DNA from: Leptospira meyeri
Lineage (GTDB): Bacteria > Spirochaetota > Leptospiria > Leptospirales > Leptospiraceae
Reading direction: 5' to 3'
Length of the DNA stretch: 64,000 nt
Assembly: GCF_004368965.1 (NCBI RefSeq)
Contig: NZ_SORO01000001.1
Location: 186,001-250,000 of the forward strand
How positions within the stretch are numbered: the first letter of the stretch is position 1; every line of letters starts with the position of its first letter. A program made the position numbers and the translations under genes. The notes under the pieces are model-generated. The model searched no databases and had not been told where the DNA came from. It saw only the letters and a program-made list of their open reading frames with translations. This document shows positions 23,169-34,290 of this stretch, piece after piece.

Positions 23169-25112
23169 ATGAAATACCGAACTGTTGGAATTTTTGCTCA
23201 TATCGATTCGGGGAAAACCACTCTCACCGAACGAATCTTATTCGAAGCTGGGAAAATTTCGGCAGTAGGATCCATTGAAGATGGAAATACCGAATCGGAT
23301 TCCTTACAAGAAGAGATCGAAAGAGGAATTTCGATTCGTACCACTTTCCATTCAATCCCTTGGAAAACAACCTTTGGTGAGTTTCAAATCCAACTCGTGG
23401 ACACACCCGGCCATATTGATTTTCGAAACCAAGTCACAGACCTTTTGCCTGCTATGGAAACTGCCATTGTGGTTTTAGAAGCGGGAACCGTAGTCCAATC
23501 CCAGGCCCGGCTTGTGATTGAAGAACTGAAAAAAACAAATGTTCCGATGGTATTTTTTATCAACAAACTGGACCGCTTTGATGAGGATTATTTAGACACA
23601 CTTGTCTCCTTGGAAGAAATTTTGGGCGGTGCTCCAGTTTCTCTATTTCAAAAGAATGCAGAGGGAAAGATTGAATACTATCTAAAAGACCCCGATCGTT
23701 TTCCCAAAACGGTAAAAGACGAACTGATGTCTTGGAATGATGAACTCATGATTTCTTCCTGGAACGATGCGTTGGGTCAAACCGATTATTCGTTGATCGG
23801 TCTTCGAAGCGGACCTGTTTTCGGAAAACTCTATCCAGTATATGGAGGTTCTGCCAAAACCGGAGAAGGGGTTCGGGAGCTTTTGGATTTAGTTCTCTGG
23901 ACGGAACCAAAAGAGACAGGAAGCCAAACTTCAATTGGGCTGCCACTTCTTGTTTTATCCCGGAGGACTGGTCATGGGATCGGTCGGTATGCGGTCGTTT
24001 ATCCCACAAAAGAGTTAAGTTCAGACGAACTTCTTAAAATTGAGAAATCTTTACTTCCCTATAAGAGTGCTGCTTCCGAAGGCAGATCATCTGAGGTAAT
24101 TCAGGATTCTTTGTTTACCTTCTTTGACCCGGAGACGGAAGAGGCTCTCAAAAGTTTAGAAAAGGGAAAACTTGTCATACTCAAAAATCACAGGGACTTA
24201 CTACTTTTGCCTGGCCATCCAGTGGTGATTTCCTCTTCGGCTGGACTTGATGAGGAGTCACCTCCATCAGATCGGTCCCCCAGTCCATTTTCTTTTGTTT
24301 TGGAACCAGAGGAATCTGCGGACAAGGAGTTTTGGTTATGTCGCTTGGTGGAACTGGTTTGGGAAGACCCGGGATACCAAGTGCAAAGTAAGGATGAAAC
24401 TGGACAGTTGGTACTCCTGGGGCGAGGGGAACTACATTTAGAAATCGGAATCCGAAGGGTTACCGAAAGAACGGAAAAAAAACTCTTAATTAGTTCGATA
24501 AACATTGCCAAAATAGAGCTTCTCAAAAAAATGTCTCATAAGGTTGCCCTAGAGCATCGTGCCTTTGAAGATCAAAAATCAAGCGGCGCGCTCATCGCAG
24601 TCCTGGAAGATACTGCCGATTTTTCGAAGCAAATTGCCTTCGAGGTAAGTCTTCCGGAAGAAGTAAAAAATTCGATTGAAACGTCCTTTTTGGAAGCCTG
24701 CTTACATGGGTTTTACGGCGAGGAAGTTGCAGGTCTCAAACTTCGTGTCCTCTCGTATGAGATGCCGAAAGGGGATTTGCAAGTCACTTTAACGCTTTTG
24801 AAAGTAGCGATACTTTCGGGTATAAAGGAATTGTTTCCATCCAACACGTATTTGGTCGGACCCCTCACGGAAGTAGAAGTGATGGTGGATGCGGACCACT
24901 TAGGTGTAGTTCTTTCTGATCTAAGTCGCAGAAGTGCTAAGGTGGTATCCATCTGGGAAGCTGTGGCAGGGAAGAGTCACTTAAAAGCCAATGCACCGGC
25001 CCAAAACCTGCTTGGCTTTTCAGGGGCTCTTAGAAACATGACCAAAGGGATTGGCATTTCTTGGGAAAGGACTGCTTTTACCTATGAATTTCATGCAGTT
25101 TTAAAGGAGTAA
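23169..25112 (+). CDS. Divergent EF-G-like translational GTPase
   Basis: 647 residues, shorter than standard EF-G (about 690-700) and near the size of Tet(M)-type ribosome protection proteins. G motifs are AHIDSGKTT (P loop), the switch-I-like RGISIRTT, DTPGHIDF and NKLD. Later EF-G-like domains are recognisable (LLGRGELHLEIGIRRV; GPLTEVEVMVDADHLG), but much of domains II-IV is diverged. It occupies the fusA position between rpsG and tuf, yet a terminator precedes it by 16 bases and there is no Shine-Dalgarno sequence before its ATG, so expression is probably low. It may be a secondary factor (recycling, protection or rescue), with the housekeeping EF-G elsewhere; a degenerate sole EF-G is less likely. 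Confidence 0.78.
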   Translation: MKYRTVGIFAHIDSGKTTLTERILFEAGKISAVGSIEDGNTESDSLQEEIERGISIRTTFHSIPWKTTFGEFQIQLVDTPGHIDFRNQVTDLLPAMETAIVVLEAGTVVQSQARLVIEELKKTNVPMVFFINKLDRFDEDYLDTLVSLEEILGGAPVSLFQKNAEGKIEYYLKDPDRFPKTVKDELMSWNDELMISSWNDALGQTDYSLIGLRSGPVFGKLYPVYGGSAKTGEGVRELLDLVLWTEPKETGSQTSIGLPLLVLSRRTGHGIGRYAVVYPTKELSSDELLKIEKSLLPYKSAASEGRSSEVIQDSLFTFFDPETEEALKSLEKGKLVILKNHRDLLLLPGHPVVISSSAGLDEESPPSDRSPSPFSFVLEPEESADKEFWLCRLVELVWEDPGYQVQSKDETGQLVLLGRGELHLEIGIRRVTERTEKKLLISSINIAKIELLKKMSHKVALEHRAFEDQKSSGALIAVLEDTADFSKQIAFEVSLPEEVKNSIETSFLEACLHGFYGEEVAGLKLRVLSYEMPKGDLQVTLTLLKVAILSGIKELFPSNTYLVGPLTEVEVMVDADHLGVVLSDLSRRSAKVVSIWEAVAGKSHLKANAPAQNLLGFSGALRNMTKGIGISWERTAFTYEFHAVLKE

Positions 25113-25161
25113 AGAACCGAGGATCGGGTCTTGCACCACGATTGAGGAGTAGATTCTAACA

Positions 25162-26367
25162 ATGGCTAAAGAAAAATTTGACCGTTCAAAACCACACTTA
25201 AACATCGGAACAATTGGTCACGTTGACCACGGTAAGACAACCCTAACAGCAGCAATCACAACAACGCTTGCGAAGTTAGTTGGTGGAAAAAACAAAGCGA
25301 TTGCTTACGACCAAATCGACAACGCGCCCGAAGAAAAGGCTCGTGGGATTACTATTGCAACGTCTCACCAGGAGTATGAAACTCCAAACCGTCACTACGC
25401 GCACGTAGATTGCCCGGGACACGCGGACTATGTTAAAAACATGATTACTGGTGCTGCTCAGATGGACGCTGCGATTCTCGTAGTATCTGCAACTGACGGT
25501 GCTATGCCACAAACAAAAGAACACATCCTTCTTGCTCGCCAAGTAGGGGTTCCTTACATCGTGGTTTACCTAAACAAAGCGGACATGCTTGCTGCTGATG
25601 AAAGAGACGATATGGTTGAGATGGTGAAAGAGGAAATCAAAGACCTTCTTAACAAATACAACTTTCCTGGTGACAAAACACCTTTCATCTCTGGTTCTGC
25701 ATTAAAAGCTCTTGAAGGTGAAGATTCCGACCTAGGAATGAAATCTATTTTGAAACTTATGGAAGCTGTTGATACTTACGTTCCAAACCCTACACGTATT
25801 GTTGATAAACCTTTCCTTATGCCAGTTGAGGACGTATTCTCAATCACTGGTCGTGGAACTGTTGCAACTGGTCGTGTGGAGCAAGGTGTTCTTAAGATCA
25901 ACGACGAGATCGAAATTGTTGGTATCCGTGATACATCTAAATCAGTTGTTACTGGTATTGAGATGTTCCGTAAACTACTCGATCAAGCAGAAGCAGGAGA
26001 CAACATTGGTGCTCTTCTTCGCGGAACTAAAAAAGAAGACATCGAAAGAGGTCAAGTTCTTGCGAAACCGGGTACAATCACTCCACACAGAAAATTTAAA
26101 GCGGAAGTTTACGTTCTTACTAAAGACGAAGGTGGACGTCATACTCCATTCTTTAACAACTACCGTCCTCAGTTCTACTTCAGAACTACAGACATCACTG
26201 GTGTTTGTAACCTTCCTGGTGGAATGGAGATGGTTATGCCGGGAGATAACGTTACGATGTCAATCGAGCTTATCCACCCAATTGCTATGGACCAAGGTTT
26301 GAAATTTGCTATCCGTGAGGGTGGACGAACTATCGGTTCTGGTGTTGTTGCGGAGATCGTTGAGTAA
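25162..26367 (+). CDS. tuf: Elongation factor Tu
   Basis: 401 residues, strongly conserved. [20 protein letters not shown] contains the P loop, then [20 protein letters not shown] and the NKAD guanine motif. EF-Tu delivers aminoacyl-tRNA to the ribosome. GAGGAG lies 12 bases before the ATG. The stop codon is only 5 bases from rpsJ, so tuf heads the long ribosomal cluster. I could not locate its promoter in the 49-base gap upstream. Confidence 0.98.
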   Translation: MAKEKFDRSKPHLNIGTIGHVDHGKTTLTAAITTTLAKLVGGKNKAIAYDQIDNAPEEKARGITIATSHQEYETPNRHYAHVDCPGHADYVKNMITGAAQMDAAILVVSATDGAMPQTKEHILLARQVGVPYIVVYLNKADMLAADERDDMVEMVKEEIKDLLNKYNFPGDKTPFISGSALKALEGEDSDLGMKSILKLMEAVDTYVPNPTRIVDKPFLMPVEDVFSITGRGTVATGRVEQGVLKINDEIEIVGIRDTSKSVVTGIEMFRKLLDQAEAGDNIGALLRGTKKEDIERGQVLAKPGTITPHRKFKAEVYVLTKDEGGRHTPFFNNYRPQFYFRTTDITGVCNLPGGMEMVMPGDNVTMSIELIHPIAMDQGLKFAIREGGRTIGSGVVAEIVE

Positions 26368-26372
26368 TCGCA

Positions 26373-26681
26373 ATGGCTGGACAAAGAATTCGCGTTAAGT
26401 TAAAAGCTTTCGATCATCGGTTGATTGACCAATCAACCTTTGAAATCGTTGCGACTGCGAAGAGGACCGGAGCTACTGTCTCCGGTCCAATCCCACTCCC
26501 AACGAAAAAAGAAATCTACACGGTATTACGTTCTCCGCACGTGAATAAAAAAGCTAGAGAACAATTTGAAATGAGAACTCACAAGAGACTCATCGATATT
26601 TTAAATACGAATGAAGATACGGTAGAAGCCCTGATGAAGCTTCAACTCCCTGCTGGAGTTTCCGTAGATATTAAATCCTAA
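26373..26681 (+). CDS. rpsJ: 30S ribosomal protein S10
   Basis: 102 residues with [16 protein letters not shown] at the N-terminus and [20 protein letters not shown] in the loop. S10 sits in the 30S head and also partners NusB/NusG in antitermination. First gene of the classical S10 cluster. Confidence 0.98.
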   Translation: MAGQRIRVKLKAFDHRLIDQSTFEIVATAKRTGATVSGPIPLPTKKEIYTVLRSPHVNKKAREQFEMRTHKRLIDILNTNEDTVEALMKLQLPAGVSVDIKS

Positions 26682-26692
26682 GGATAGGATCC

Positions 26693-27316
26693 ATGGCTAA
26701 AGGTTTAATCGGCGAAAAATTGGGCATGGCCCACATATTCAATAATGAAGGTAAGATGGTTACTGTAACTGTTTTACGCGTGGGTCCTTGTTTTGTGTCC
26801 CAGGTAAAAACTTCTGCAAACGACGGCTATGAAGCTGTTCAGTTAGCATTTGGTGATGCCAAGGAAAAACACATAACGAAGGCAGAAGCTGGACACATTA
26901 AAAAAGCAAACATTGCCACTCCGAAAAAAACTCTGATTGAATTCAAAGGTTTTGAAGACGTAGCAGTAGGTGCTGAGGTAAAACTCGCAGATGTATTTGC
27001 TTTGAATGACACGGTGAAGGTAACCGGAACTTCTAAGGGTAAGGGAACTCAAGGTGTCGTGAAGCGCCACGGTTTTGCTGGTGGTCCTGCTGGGCACGGT
27101 TCCAGATTCCAAAGACACCCTGGTTCGATTGGTTCCAACACAACTCCTGGACGTGTGTTCAAGGGTTTGAAAATGGGTGGAAGAATGGGTTCTGAACAGA
27201 GCACTGTTCGAAACCTGAAAGTAGTAAAAATTGATGCAGACGCCAACTTGGTATTTGTATCCGGTCCGGTTCCAGGAAGGGAACATGGTATCGTTACGAT
27301 AGAAAAAATCGGATAG
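26693..27316 (+). CDS. rplC: 50S ribosomal protein L3
   Basis: 207 residues. The signature [20 protein letters not shown] and [17 protein letters not shown]-type loop reach the peptidyl-transferase centre. It lies 11 bases after rpsJ. Confidence 0.97.
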   Translation: MAKGLIGEKLGMAHIFNNEGKMVTVTVLRVGPCFVSQVKTSANDGYEAVQLAFGDAKEKHITKAEAGHIKKANIATPKKTLIEFKGFEDVAVGAEVKLADVFALNDTVKVTGTSKGKGTQGVVKRHGFAGGPAGHGSRFQRHPGSIGSNTTPGRVFKGLKMGGRMGSEQSTVRNLKVVKIDADANLVFVSGPVPGREHGIVTIEKIG

Positions 27317-27327
27317 ATAGGTAGAAC

Positions 27328-27963
27328 ATGAAAGCGCGTAAATACAATAAAGAAGGCGTATTCGTAAGCGAAGTTGAACTTCCGGCAGAATTATTTGCTA
27401 CCGGCATTTCGCTTGGAGCCATCTATGATGCGGTTAAAGCTGAAAATGCGAACAATAGACAAGGAACACATTCTACTAAGGATCGTTCCGAAGTTCGCGG
27501 TGGGGGAATCAAACCTTGGGCTCAAAAAGGAACTGGTCGTGCAAGACAAGGATCCATCAGGGCACCTCATTTCGTTGGTGGTGGTATCATTCATGGACCA
27601 AAACCAAGAGATTATTCCTCTAACTTGTCACGCAGCGTAAAGAAAAAGGCTGTTCTCTCCATCCTTAACAAAAAGGCAGAAGAAAACAGAATCGTGATCA
27701 TAGAAGACGTAGAACCTTCTTCTTACTCCACAAAGTCCATCTACAACATTTTGAAGAACATGGACATTGCAGAGAAGGGTAACGTGGGTTTTGTGGTAGC
27801 TGGTGAAAACCAATTCCTCAAAAAATCCACTCGCAATATAGAGAACCTCAAATATGTGAACAGCAAACGAGTCGTTTGCCGAGACATCCTCTATAATAAC
27901 AATTTAGTAATCTCTGAAAGCGCTTTAAAAGAGCTTCAGGCTCAGTATTCTAAGAAAGGATAA
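27328..27963 (+). CDS. rplD: 50S ribosomal protein L4
   Basis: 211 residues. The exit-tunnel loop [20 protein letters not shown] is diagnostic. In enteric bacteria L4 represses the S10 operon; no equivalent leader structure is visible here because rpsJ follows tuf directly. Confidence 0.97.
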   Translation: MKARKYNKEGVFVSEVELPAELFATGISLGAIYDAVKAENANNRQGTHSTKDRSEVRGGGIKPWAQKGTGRARQGSIRAPHFVGGGIIHGPKPRDYSSNLSRSVKKKAVLSILNKKAEENRIVIIEDVEPSSYSTKSIYNILKNMDIAEKGNVGFVVAGENQFLKKSTRNIENLKYVNSKRVVCRDILYNNNLVISESALKELQAQYSKKG

Positions 27964-27967
27964 GACA

Positions 27968-28273
27968 GTGAACCTAGAGAATGTAATCTTATCACCAGTT
28001 GTTACCGAAAAGTCGCAAGACCTTCAATCAATTGGAGAACGTATGGGAAAAAGAACTGTCAAGTATACGTTCAAAGTCCACCCGGATGCGAACAAAACTT
28101 TGATCAAACAAGCCCTGAAACAAATGTATAACGTAGTTCCGACAGCTGTAAACGTAGCCGTTTATCGCGGGAAAATGAAACGTTTTAGAAACATGCCGTC
28201 CCCAAGACCTCACTACAAAAAAGCTGTCGTGACGTTTGCTGACGGAGCAAATTTGGATTTTGCTAAGGTTTAA
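27968..28273 (+). CDS. rplW: 50S ribosomal protein L23
   Basis: 101 residues from a GTG start 4 bases after rpl[33 protein letters not shown] and [18 protein letters not shown] fit L23, which forms the tunnel-exit docking site for trigger factor and SRP. Confidence 0.95.
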   Translation: MNLENVILSPVVTEKSQDLQSIGERMGKRTVKYTFKVHPDANKTLIKQALKQMYNVVPTAVNVAVYRGKMKRFRNMPSPRPHYKKAVVTFADGANLDFAKV

Positions 28274-28275
28274 TT

Positions 28276-29112
28276 ATGGGAATTAGAAAACTTAAACCCA
28301 CAACGCAGTCTAGCCGTTACTACTCGGTTCTAGATTTCAAAGAAATCACTGAAGTGGTTCCTTACAAACCGCTCACTGCCAACATTTCTTATAAAGCTGG
28401 TCGTGACAACAAGGGACGTATTGCTGTTAGACGGAAAGGTGGACGTAACAAAAGAAAGTTCCGGATCATCGATTTCAAACGTAATAAATTTGGAATCCCT
28501 GCAACTGTAAAAACAATCGAGTATGATCCAAACCGTTCTGCTTTTATTGCTCTGGTCTGCTATGCGGACGGAGAATACCGATACATTTTAGCTCCTAACG
28601 GACTTAAAGTAGGTGATAAAATTGAGTCTGGTGCCAATGCAGAAATCAAGCTAGGGAACACACTTCCTTTAGATAAAATACCTGCTGGAACTAACGTTCA
28701 CAACATTGAACTCCATATCGGAAAAGGCGGTCAAATCGCTCGCACAGCAGGATCTTTTGCTGTGATCTCCGCTAAAGATGGTGACTATGTATCTCTCAAA
28801 CTTCCTTCTTCGGAAATCCGTAAGGTTCGTAAAGAGTGCTTAGCAACGGTCGGAGAACTTTCCAACAAAGACCACAACTTAGTGATCATTGGTAAAGCGG
28901 GACGTAACCGTTGGTTAGGAAAAAGACCGAAAGTAAGAGGGGTCGTTATGAACCCTGTGGACCACCCACTCGGTGGTGGTGAAGGTAGAACTTCCGGAGG
29001 ACGTCACCCAGTGACTCCTTGGGGTAAACCTACGAAAGGATTTAAAACACGTAAGACTAGACCGTCTGACCGTTTTATTGTCCAAAGACGTAAGAAAAAC
29101 AGGAATAGGTAG
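28276..29112 (+). CDS. rplB: 50S ribosomal protein L2
   Basis: 278 residues, usual length. The C-terminal peptidyl-transferase-associated loop [19 protein letters not shown], with the conserved His, is present, as is GRNNKGRI-type sequence near the N-terminus ([15 protein letters not shown]). It starts 2 bases after rplW. Confidence 0.98.
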   Translation: MGIRKLKPTTQSSRYYSVLDFKEITEVVPYKPLTANISYKAGRDNKGRIAVRRKGGRNKRKFRIIDFKRNKFGIPATVKTIEYDPNRSAFIALVCYADGEYRYILAPNGLKVGDKIESGANAEIKLGNTLPLDKIPAGTNVHNIELHIGKGGQIARTAGSFAVISAKDGDYVSLKLPSSEIRKVRKECLATVGELSNKDHNLVIIGKAGRNRWLGKRPKVRGVVMNPVDHPLGGGEGRTSGGRHPVTPWGKPTKGFKTRKTRPSDRFIVQRRKKNRNR

Positions 29113-29125
29113 GGTCTAGATAATC

Positions 29126-29404
29126 ATGGCTAGAAGCTTAAAAAAAGGTCCGTTCATTGACGACCACCTCATGAAAAAAATTACCAACTTAAACTCTGAA
29201 GGGAAAAAAACTCCCTTCAAGTCTTGGTCCAGAAGAAGTACCATTTATCCAGACATGATCGGTCACACCGTAATGATTCATAATGGCAAAGCGTTTGTTC
29301 CGGTATATGTTAACGAAAACATGATCGGCCATAAACTCGGTGAATTTGCTCCCACTAGAACCTTCAAAGGTCATGGTGGGGACAAAAAAGTAGCGAAGAA
29401 ATAG
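29126..29404 (+). CDS. rpsS: 30S ribosomal protein S19
   Basis: 92 residues: [35 protein letters not shown] and [14 protein letters not shown] are diagnostic. S19 binds S13 in the 30S head. Confidence 0.98.
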   Translation: MARSLKKGPFIDDHLMKKITNLNSEGKKTPFKSWSRRSTIYPDMIGHTVMIHNGKAFVPVYVNENMIGHKLGEFAPTRTFKGHGGDKKVAKK

Positions 29405-29412
29405 GTAGAGAG

Positions 29413-29763
29413 ATGGAAGCAAAAGCAGTAGGAAAACACCTCAGAATTTCTGCCAGAAAAGCTCGCCTGGTTGCTGATGAAGTTCGTGGATACGATTATA
29501 AGGAAGCCATTGATATCTTGCGTTTTACAAACAAAGCAGCAAGTTCAATGATCATCAACCTTTTGAACTCAGCAGTGGCGAACGCAGTCCAAATGAACGA
29601 AAGTTTGGACCCAAGTTCACTTTACGTTAAAAAAATCTATGTGGATGACGGTCCTATCATGAAACGTTTCCGTCCAAGAGCACGAGGACGTGCTTCTAGG
29701 ATCCGTAAACGCCTAAGCCACATCACTGTTGTCGTATCTGAAATCGAAAAGAAGGTTAGCTAA
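29413..29763 (+). CDS. rplV: 50S ribosomal protein L22
   Basis: 116 residues. [15 protein letters not shown] begins the fold and the long tunnel hairpin ([20 protein letters not shown]) lines the exit tunnel, the macrolide-relevant region, without visible deletions. Confidence 0.97.
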   Translation: MEAKAVGKHLRISARKARLVADEVRGYDYKEAIDILRFTNKAASSMIINLLNSAVANAVQMNESLDPSSLYVKKIYVDDGPIMKRFRPRARGRASRIRKRLSHITVVVSEIEKKVS

Positions 29764-29766
29764 TTT

Positions 29767-30444
29767 ATGGGTCAAAAAGTAAATCCAATCGGACTACGAA
29801 TCGGAATCACACGTAACTGGGATTCAATTTGGTATTCCAAACAAGATTACATTAAAAATCTTCACGAAGATATCAAGATCCGTAGATTCCTTCAGAAGAA
29901 ATTCAAAAACGCTTCCGTTGTTAAAATCGTAATCGAAAGATTCCCTGAAAAAATCAACGTGAACCTCCATACTTCTAAACCAGGTATGGTAATTGGGCAA
30001 AAAGGCCAAAACATTGAAGCGGTAAAACAAGAGCTAAAAAAATACGCTGATAAACCGATTGGGATGAATATCATCGAAGTGAAAAAACCAGAAGTCATTG
30101 CACAAGCAATTGCTGAAACGGTTGCCCTTCAAATCGAACAAAGGATGCCATTTCGTCGAGTGATGAAAGCAGAACTTCGTCGTGCCATGCGCGGTGGGGT
30201 AGAAGGCGTAAAAATCCAAATCTCTGGACGACTAAACGGAGCAGATATGGCAAGGACAGAAAAGTATATGGAAGGACGAGTTCCTCTTCATACTCTTCGT
30301 GCTAAAATTGATTTTGGATTCAAAGAAGCTCTCACGACTTTTGGACAAATTGGTGTGAAAGTATGGACTTATACAGGTGACTACTTCCCAACTAAGGAAG
30401 AGTCCGATGAAGATAAATACGCTGTAAAACGTAGAACGAGTTAA
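29767..30444 (+). CDS. rpsC: 30S ribosomal protein S3
   Basis: 225 residues. The N-terminus [14 protein letters not shown] and the KH domain [18 protein letters not shown], with KVWTYTG near the C-terminus, identify it. S3 helps unwind mRNA at the entry tunnel. It starts 3 bases after rplV. Confidence 0.98.
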   Translation: MGQKVNPIGLRIGITRNWDSIWYSKQDYIKNLHEDIKIRRFLQKKFKNASVVKIVIERFPEKINVNLHTSKPGMVIGQKGQNIEAVKQELKKYADKPIGMNIIEVKKPEVIAQAIAETVALQIEQRMPFRRVMKAELRRAMRGGVEGVKIQISGRLNGADMARTEKYMEGRVPLHTLRAKIDFGFKEALTTFGQIGVKVWTYTGDYFPTKEESDEDKYAVKRRTS

Positions 30445-30466
30445 GAAGTACTAAAGAGAAACAATC

Positions 30467-30880
30467 ATGTTAGCACCTAAACGAGTAAAATTTAGAAAAC
30501 GCCAAAGAGGGCGCTTAAAAGGTAAGGACGAAAGAGGTTCTTACGTTGCGTTCGGAGAGTATGGTTTAAAAGCCATCTCTTCCGGTCGTATCACTGCGCG
30601 ACAAATCGAAGCTGCAAGGATTACTATTAACCGCCAAGTCAAACGAGGTGGGAAATTGTGGATCAGGATCTTCCCTCATCTTCCTATCACTAAAAAACCT
30701 GCCGAAACTCGTATGGGTAAAGGTAAAGGTAACCCAGAATTCTGGATTGCTGAGATCCGTCCGGGCCGTGTTCTTTTTGAAATGGCGGGGATTGATGAAG
30801 AAACAGCAAGAAAAGCCCTTCATTTGGCGGCTTTCAAACTGCCAGTAGAAACTTCATTTGTTAAGAGGAACGTTCTATGA
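30467..30880 (+). CDS. rplP: 50S ribosomal protein L16
   Basis: 137 residues. [36 protein letters not shown] and [12 protein letters not shown] are diagnostic. L16 organises the A-site tRNA binding region. Its stop overlaps the rpmC start (ATGA). Confidence 0.98.
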   Translation: MLAPKRVKFRKRQRGRLKGKDERGSYVAFGEYGLKAISSGRITARQIEAARITINRQVKRGGKLWIRIFPHLPITKKPAETRMGKGKGNPEFWIAEIRPGRVLFEMAGIDEETARKALHLAAFKLPVETSFVKRNVL

Positions 30881-31149
30881 AAGACGATTTCAAATCACTA
30901 TCTCCAGAAGATTTGAAGAAAGAAATTCTTTCCTCTTCCGAAGAAGTAAGAAAAGCAAGATTCCAGTTTGGTGTCACAAGATCTCTTGAGAACCCAAAAC
31001 TAATCCGCAATCATAAGAAGAGAATTGCCCAAGCGTTAACTGTCCTTCGTGAGAAGGAACTAACCGCACAGGGCAAACTCAAACAAATCGCACCAAAGGC
31101 TGGTTCAGCTCCTAAAGCTGCCAAAACTAGCAAAGGTAAGAAGAAGTAG
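30877..31149 (+). CDS. rpmC: 50S ribosomal protein L29
   Basis: 90 residues against about 63-70 in most bacteria. The core [20 protein letters not shown] and [18 protein letters not shown] is normal; the extra C-terminal 20 residues are Lys/Ala-rich and probably an RNA-contacting tail. Overlaps rplP by four bases, implying coupled translation. Confidence 0.94.
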   Translation: MKDDFKSLSPEDLKKEILSSSEEVRKARFQFGVTRSLENPKLIRNHKKRIAQALTVLREKELTAQGKLKQIAPKAGSAPKAAKTSKGKKK

Positions 31150-31152
31150 GTT

Positions 31153-31422
31153 ATGGAAGATAAAAACTCTAAAAAGTCTTTAACCATTCAGGGTGTAGTC
31201 GTGAGCGATGCTATGGAAAAAACCGTAGTGATCGAAATCATCACAAGAAAAGTGCACCCACGGTTTAAGAAGATTATGACCAGAACTTCTCGCGTGAAAA
31301 TTCACGATGAGAAGAACGAGTGTCAAGTTGGTGATCGAGTCATCGCTGTGGAAACAAGACCACTTTCTAAACAGAAACACCATAAACTTGTAAAGGTAAT
31401 TGAGAAGGCGAAATTAGTATGA
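31153..31422 (+). CDS. rpsQ: 30S ribosomal protein S17
   Basis: 89 residues: [35 protein letters not shown] and [17 protein letters not shown] match S17, an OB-fold protein that binds 16S rRNA early in assembly. Its TGA overlaps the ATG of rplN. Confidence 0.96.
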   Translation: MEDKNSKKSLTIQGVVVSDAMEKTVVIEIITRKVHPRFKKIMTRTSRVKIHDEKNECQVGDRVIAVETRPLSKQKHHKLVKVIEKAKLV

Positions 31423-31811
31423 TCCAACAAGAAACTATTTTACAAGTAGCCGATAACTCGGGTGTGAAAAAAGTCATGTGCGTTAAAGTGCTTGGCGGTT
31501 CAAAAAAACGCTACGCTACGCTTGGTGACGAAATCATCGTCGCTGTGAAAGAAGCACAACCTGCATACGGTCTTCGTGACGGGCAAGGTAAAAAAGTGCA
31601 TAACAAAGCAGTTCAAAGAGCCGTTGTTGTGAGAACGAAAAAAGAAGTTCGTCGTCAAGATGGAACTTACATTCGATTCGATGACAATGCCGTTGCCATC
31701 ATTGATGACAAAGGAAATCCAAAAGGAACCAGGATCTTCGGACCTGTTGCTCGTGAACTTCGCGATAAAAAATACATGAAAATTATATCTCTCGCTCCGG
31801 AGGTTCTCTAG
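31419..31811 (+). CDS. rplN: 50S ribosomal protein L14
   Basis: 130 residues, about 7 longer than E. coli L14 because of an insertion in the loop [20 protein letters not shown]. Ends [20 protein letters not shown], the standard C-terminus. ATGA overlap with rpsQ indicates translational coupling. L14 forms part of the bridge to the 30S subunit. Confidence 0.97.
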   Translation: MIQQETILQVADNSGVKKVMCVKVLGGSKKRYATLGDEIIVAVKEAQPAYGLRDGQGKKVHNKAVQRAVVVRTKKEVRRQDGTYIRFDDNAVAIIDDKGNPKGTRIFGPVARELRDKKYMKIISLAPEVL

Positions 31812-31812
31812 A

Positions 31813-32196
31813 ATGGCAGCTAAATTAGCGTATAGAGGCTCCGAGCCCACTAAATTCAAAAAAACGAAAATCAAGAAGGACGATGAAGTTCTAGTGATTT
31901 CCGGAAAAGAAAAAGGAAAAAAAGGGAAAGTTCTAGCAATCGACAAACGCAAAGACCGTGTTTATATCGAAGGTGTGAACAAAAGAAAAAGATTCGTGCG
32001 CCCAACTCAAGAGAACCCTCAAGGTGGAGCGATCGAAATCGAATTCCCAATCCATATTTCCAATGTGATGTTTCACGACGCAAAAGCAGAGAACAAGGCG
32101 AAGCCAAAGAAGAAAATTAAGGCTGTACGCTTGGGCTTTGCTAAGAAGGATGGTAAATCCGTACGAGTGACTCGACCTGAAGGGAAAGAAGTATAG
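31813..32196 (+). CDS. rplX: 50S ribosomal protein L24
   Basis: 127 residues. The KOW motif is [20 protein letters not shown] and the following [20 protein letters not shown] is typical. It is somewhat longer than the enteric protein (104) through a basic C-terminal segment. It starts 1 base after rplN. Confidence 0.96.
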   Translation: MAAKLAYRGSEPTKFKKTKIKKDDEVLVISGKEKGKKGKVLAIDKRKDRVYIEGVNKRKRFVRPTQENPQGGAIEIEFPIHISNVMFHDAKAENKAKPKKKIKAVRLGFAKKDGKSVRVTRPEGKEV

Positions 32197-32198
32197 TT

Positions 32199-32750
32199 AT
32201 GGTACCTAGGCTTAAATCAAAATACGAGAAGGAAATTCGTCCTACACTCCAAAAGTCACTCGGCTTTCAAAGTGTCATGCGAGTTCCCAAACTAGAAAAG
32301 ATCGTGATCAACGTTGGTATGGGTGAAGCCCACACAAACCCAAAAGCGATGGAAGCTTGTTTGGTAGAAATTGGCCAAATCACAGGCCAAAGACCGGTGA
32401 AAACATTCGCTAAGAAGTCCATTGCGGGTTTCAAAGTGAGAGAGGGAATGGTGCTTGGTTGCAAAGTTACCCTTCGTGGTCATCATATGTATGAGTTCCT
32501 TGACAGATTCATTAACGTGGCTCTTCCACGGGTTCGTGACTTTCGCGGTGTAAACCCCAAAGGTTTCGACGGTCGAGGAAATTATAACCTGTCCGTAAAA
32601 GAACAGATCATCTTCCCAGAGATTCATTTTGATAAAATCAATACGATCTACGGGATCAATATCACTTTCGTAACGAACACGGAAGTGGACAAAGAAGCGT
32701 TCGAATTATTCCAAGCCTTCGGTATGCCTTACCGAGCGGCAGGTAAGTAG
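32199..32750 (+). CDS. rplE: 50S ribosomal protein L5
   Basis: 183 residues with [39 protein letters not shown] and [19 protein letters not shown]5 binds 5S rRNA and the P-site tRNA elbow. Two bases separate it from rplX. Confidence 0.98.
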   Translation: MVPRLKSKYEKEIRPTLQKSLGFQSVMRVPKLEKIVINVGMGEAHTNPKAMEACLVEIGQITGQRPVKTFAKKSIAGFKVREGMVLGCKVTLRGHHMYEFLDRFINVALPRVRDFRGVNPKGFDGRGNYNLSVKEQIIFPEIHFDKINTIYGINITFVTNTEVDKEAFELFQAFGMPYRAAGK

Positions 32751-32760
32751 GAGATTATTC

Positions 32761-32946
32761 ATGGCGAAAAAATCAATGATGGAACGCCACGCCAAAGAGC
32801 AAAAATTCAAAGTGAGAGAGTACAATCGTTGCCCTCTTTGTGGTCGATCACGCGCTTATTTGCGCCGCTTTGATATGTGTCGTCTTTGCTTCCGGGACCT
32901 TGCTAGCAAGGCTCAGATCCCCGGTGTGAAAAAGTCCTCCTGGTAA
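32761..32946 (+). CDS. rpsN: 30S ribosomal protein S14, zinc-binding short form
   Basis: 61 residues, the short C+ type. Two CxxC pairs, CPLC and CRLC, form the zinc knuckle ([20 protein letters not shown]). It differs from the longer, cysteine-free S14 of enterics. Located in the standard spc position between rplE and rpsH. Confidence 0.97.
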   Translation: MAKKSMMERHAKEQKFKVREYNRCPLCGRSRAYLRRFDMCRLCFRDLASKAQIPGVKKSSW

Positions 32947-32962
32947 TTAGGTTAAGGTAAGT

Positions 32963-33361
32963 ATGAGTCTTTCAGATCCAATAGCAGATATGCTAACAAG
33001 AATCAGAAACGCACAACAAGCAAAACATGAGCTTTGTGTGATTCCTGGTAGCAAAATCAAAAAGTCCATCCTAGATCTTCTTAAAGAAGAAGGTTTTGTA
33101 GATGATGTTCAAACAGTAAAAAACGGAAGTTTCGATGACTTCCAAGTGAAATTAAAATACGACACGGAAAAGAAACCGGTAATCCGTATGATCGAGAGAG
33201 TATCCACTCCAGGTCGTCGCGTTTATATCCAATCTGGTGAAATCCGACCGTTCCGAAATAACATAGGAACACTCATCCTTTCTACTTCGAAAGGTGTGAT
33301 GACTGGTAAACGTGCTCGTAAACTCAGGGTAGGAGGGGAAGTTCTCTGTAAGGTATTCTAG
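32963..33361 (+). CDS. rpsH: 30S ribosomal protein S8
   Basis: 132 residues: [18 protein letters not shown] at the N-terminus and [17 protein letters not shown] near the end are diagnostic. In enterics S8 also represses the spc operon. Confidence 0.98.
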   Translation: MSLSDPIADMLTRIRNAQQAKHELCVIPGSKIKKSILDLLKEEGFVDDVQTVKNGSFDDFQVKLKYDTEKKPVIRMIERVSTPGRRVYIQSGEIRPFRNNIGTLILSTSKGVMTGKRARKLRVGGEVLCKVF

Positions 33362-33375
33362 AGAACGATATCACC

Positions 33376-33915
33376 ATGTCTCGAGTTGGAAAAAGTATTA
33401 TCAAATTGCCTGCAAAGGTAGAAGTGAAAGCAGAAGCTGAAGCCCTTACAATCAAGGGGCCTTTAGGGGAACTAAAAACTCCGCTTTACGAAGGTGTCAG
33501 CGCAAATGTTGAAAACGGGGAACTAGTTTTTACTCGTAAAAGTGAAGACCAAAAGACTGTGGCTCTCCACGGTCTAGTTCGTTCACTTGCGATGAACTGC
33601 GTAAAAGGTGTGACAACTGGTTGGGAAAAAAACCTAGAAATTACTGGGGTTGGATATCGTGCTCAAAAACGCGGTAAAGATCTAGTAATGGCTCTTGGAT
33701 ATTCTCACGAGGTGGTTTTCCCTGAACCTACTGGTATCAAAATCGATGTTGCAGATCAGCTAAAAATCAAAGTATCGGGAATTGACCGACAACTGGTTGG
33801 ACAAGTTGCGGCTGACATTCGTTCGAAAAGACCTCCTGAGCCTTACAAAGGAAAAGGAATCAAATATCAGAACGAATACATCCGTAGAAAGGCCGGAAAA
33901 ACCGGTAAGAAGTAG
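33376..33915 (+). CDS. rplF: 50S ribosomal protein L6
   Basis: 179 residues; two L6 repeats, with [20 protein letters not shown] in the first/second junction and [20 protein letters not shown] at the end, the classical L6 C-terminus. Binds the sarcin-ricin loop region. Confidence 0.98.
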   Translation: MSRVGKSIIKLPAKVEVKAEAEALTIKGPLGELKTPLYEGVSANVENGELVFTRKSEDQKTVALHGLVRSLAMNCVKGVTTGWEKNLEITGVGYRAQKRGKDLVMALGYSHEVVFPEPTGIKIDVADQLKIKVSGIDRQLVGQVAADIRSKRPPEPYKGKGIKYQNEYIRRKAGKTGKK

Positions 33916-33921
33916 AACGTC

Positions 33922-34290
33922 ATGATCAATAAGACAGCTAAAAATACGAAAAGATTGAGACGAGCGGAACGAGTTCGATACAAACTCCGCTCTACATCGG
34001 AAAGACCTCGGTTGGTTTTTAACAAAACAAACCGTTACCTAACGGCACAAATCATTGATGATGCAAAAGGTGTAACGCTTGTTTATGCAACCACTCTAGA
34101 GAAAAATTTTCCGAAACATGAAAATTCTAAGAAGAGTAAATCCGCTGCAACCGAACTCGGTAAAGTGGTCGCTGAGAAAGCGAAAAAGGCAGGAGTTTCC
34201 CAAGTGGTTCTCGACAGATCTGGAATGGTTTACCATGGAAAGATCGCTGCTTTTGCTGATTCTGCCCGTGAAGGTGGATTGGAGTTCTAA
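33922..34290 (+). CDS. rplR: 50S ribosomal protein L18
   Basis: 122 residues with [20 protein letters not shown] and [18 protein letters not shown]. Binds 5S rRNA. The TAA is followed at once by the rpsE ATG. Confidence 0.97.
   Translation: MINKTAKNTKRLRRAERVRYKLRSTSERPRLVFNKTNRYLTAQIIDDAKGVTLVYATTLEKNFPKHENSKKSKSAATELGKVVAEKAKKAGVSQVVLDRSGMVYHGKIAAFADSAREGGLEF

Noticed and set aside
25113..25161. TTGCAC at 25131 with TTCTAA at 25154 as a tuf promoter
   Set aside because: The -10 match is weak and transcription would start at or beyond the ATG, leaving out the GAGGAG ribosome binding site.
25769..26302. A 177-codon open frame inside tuf in another frame
   Set aside because: It is wholly inside the strongly conserved EF-Tu coding frame and resembles no protein; long shadow frames are common in highly expressed, biased genes.
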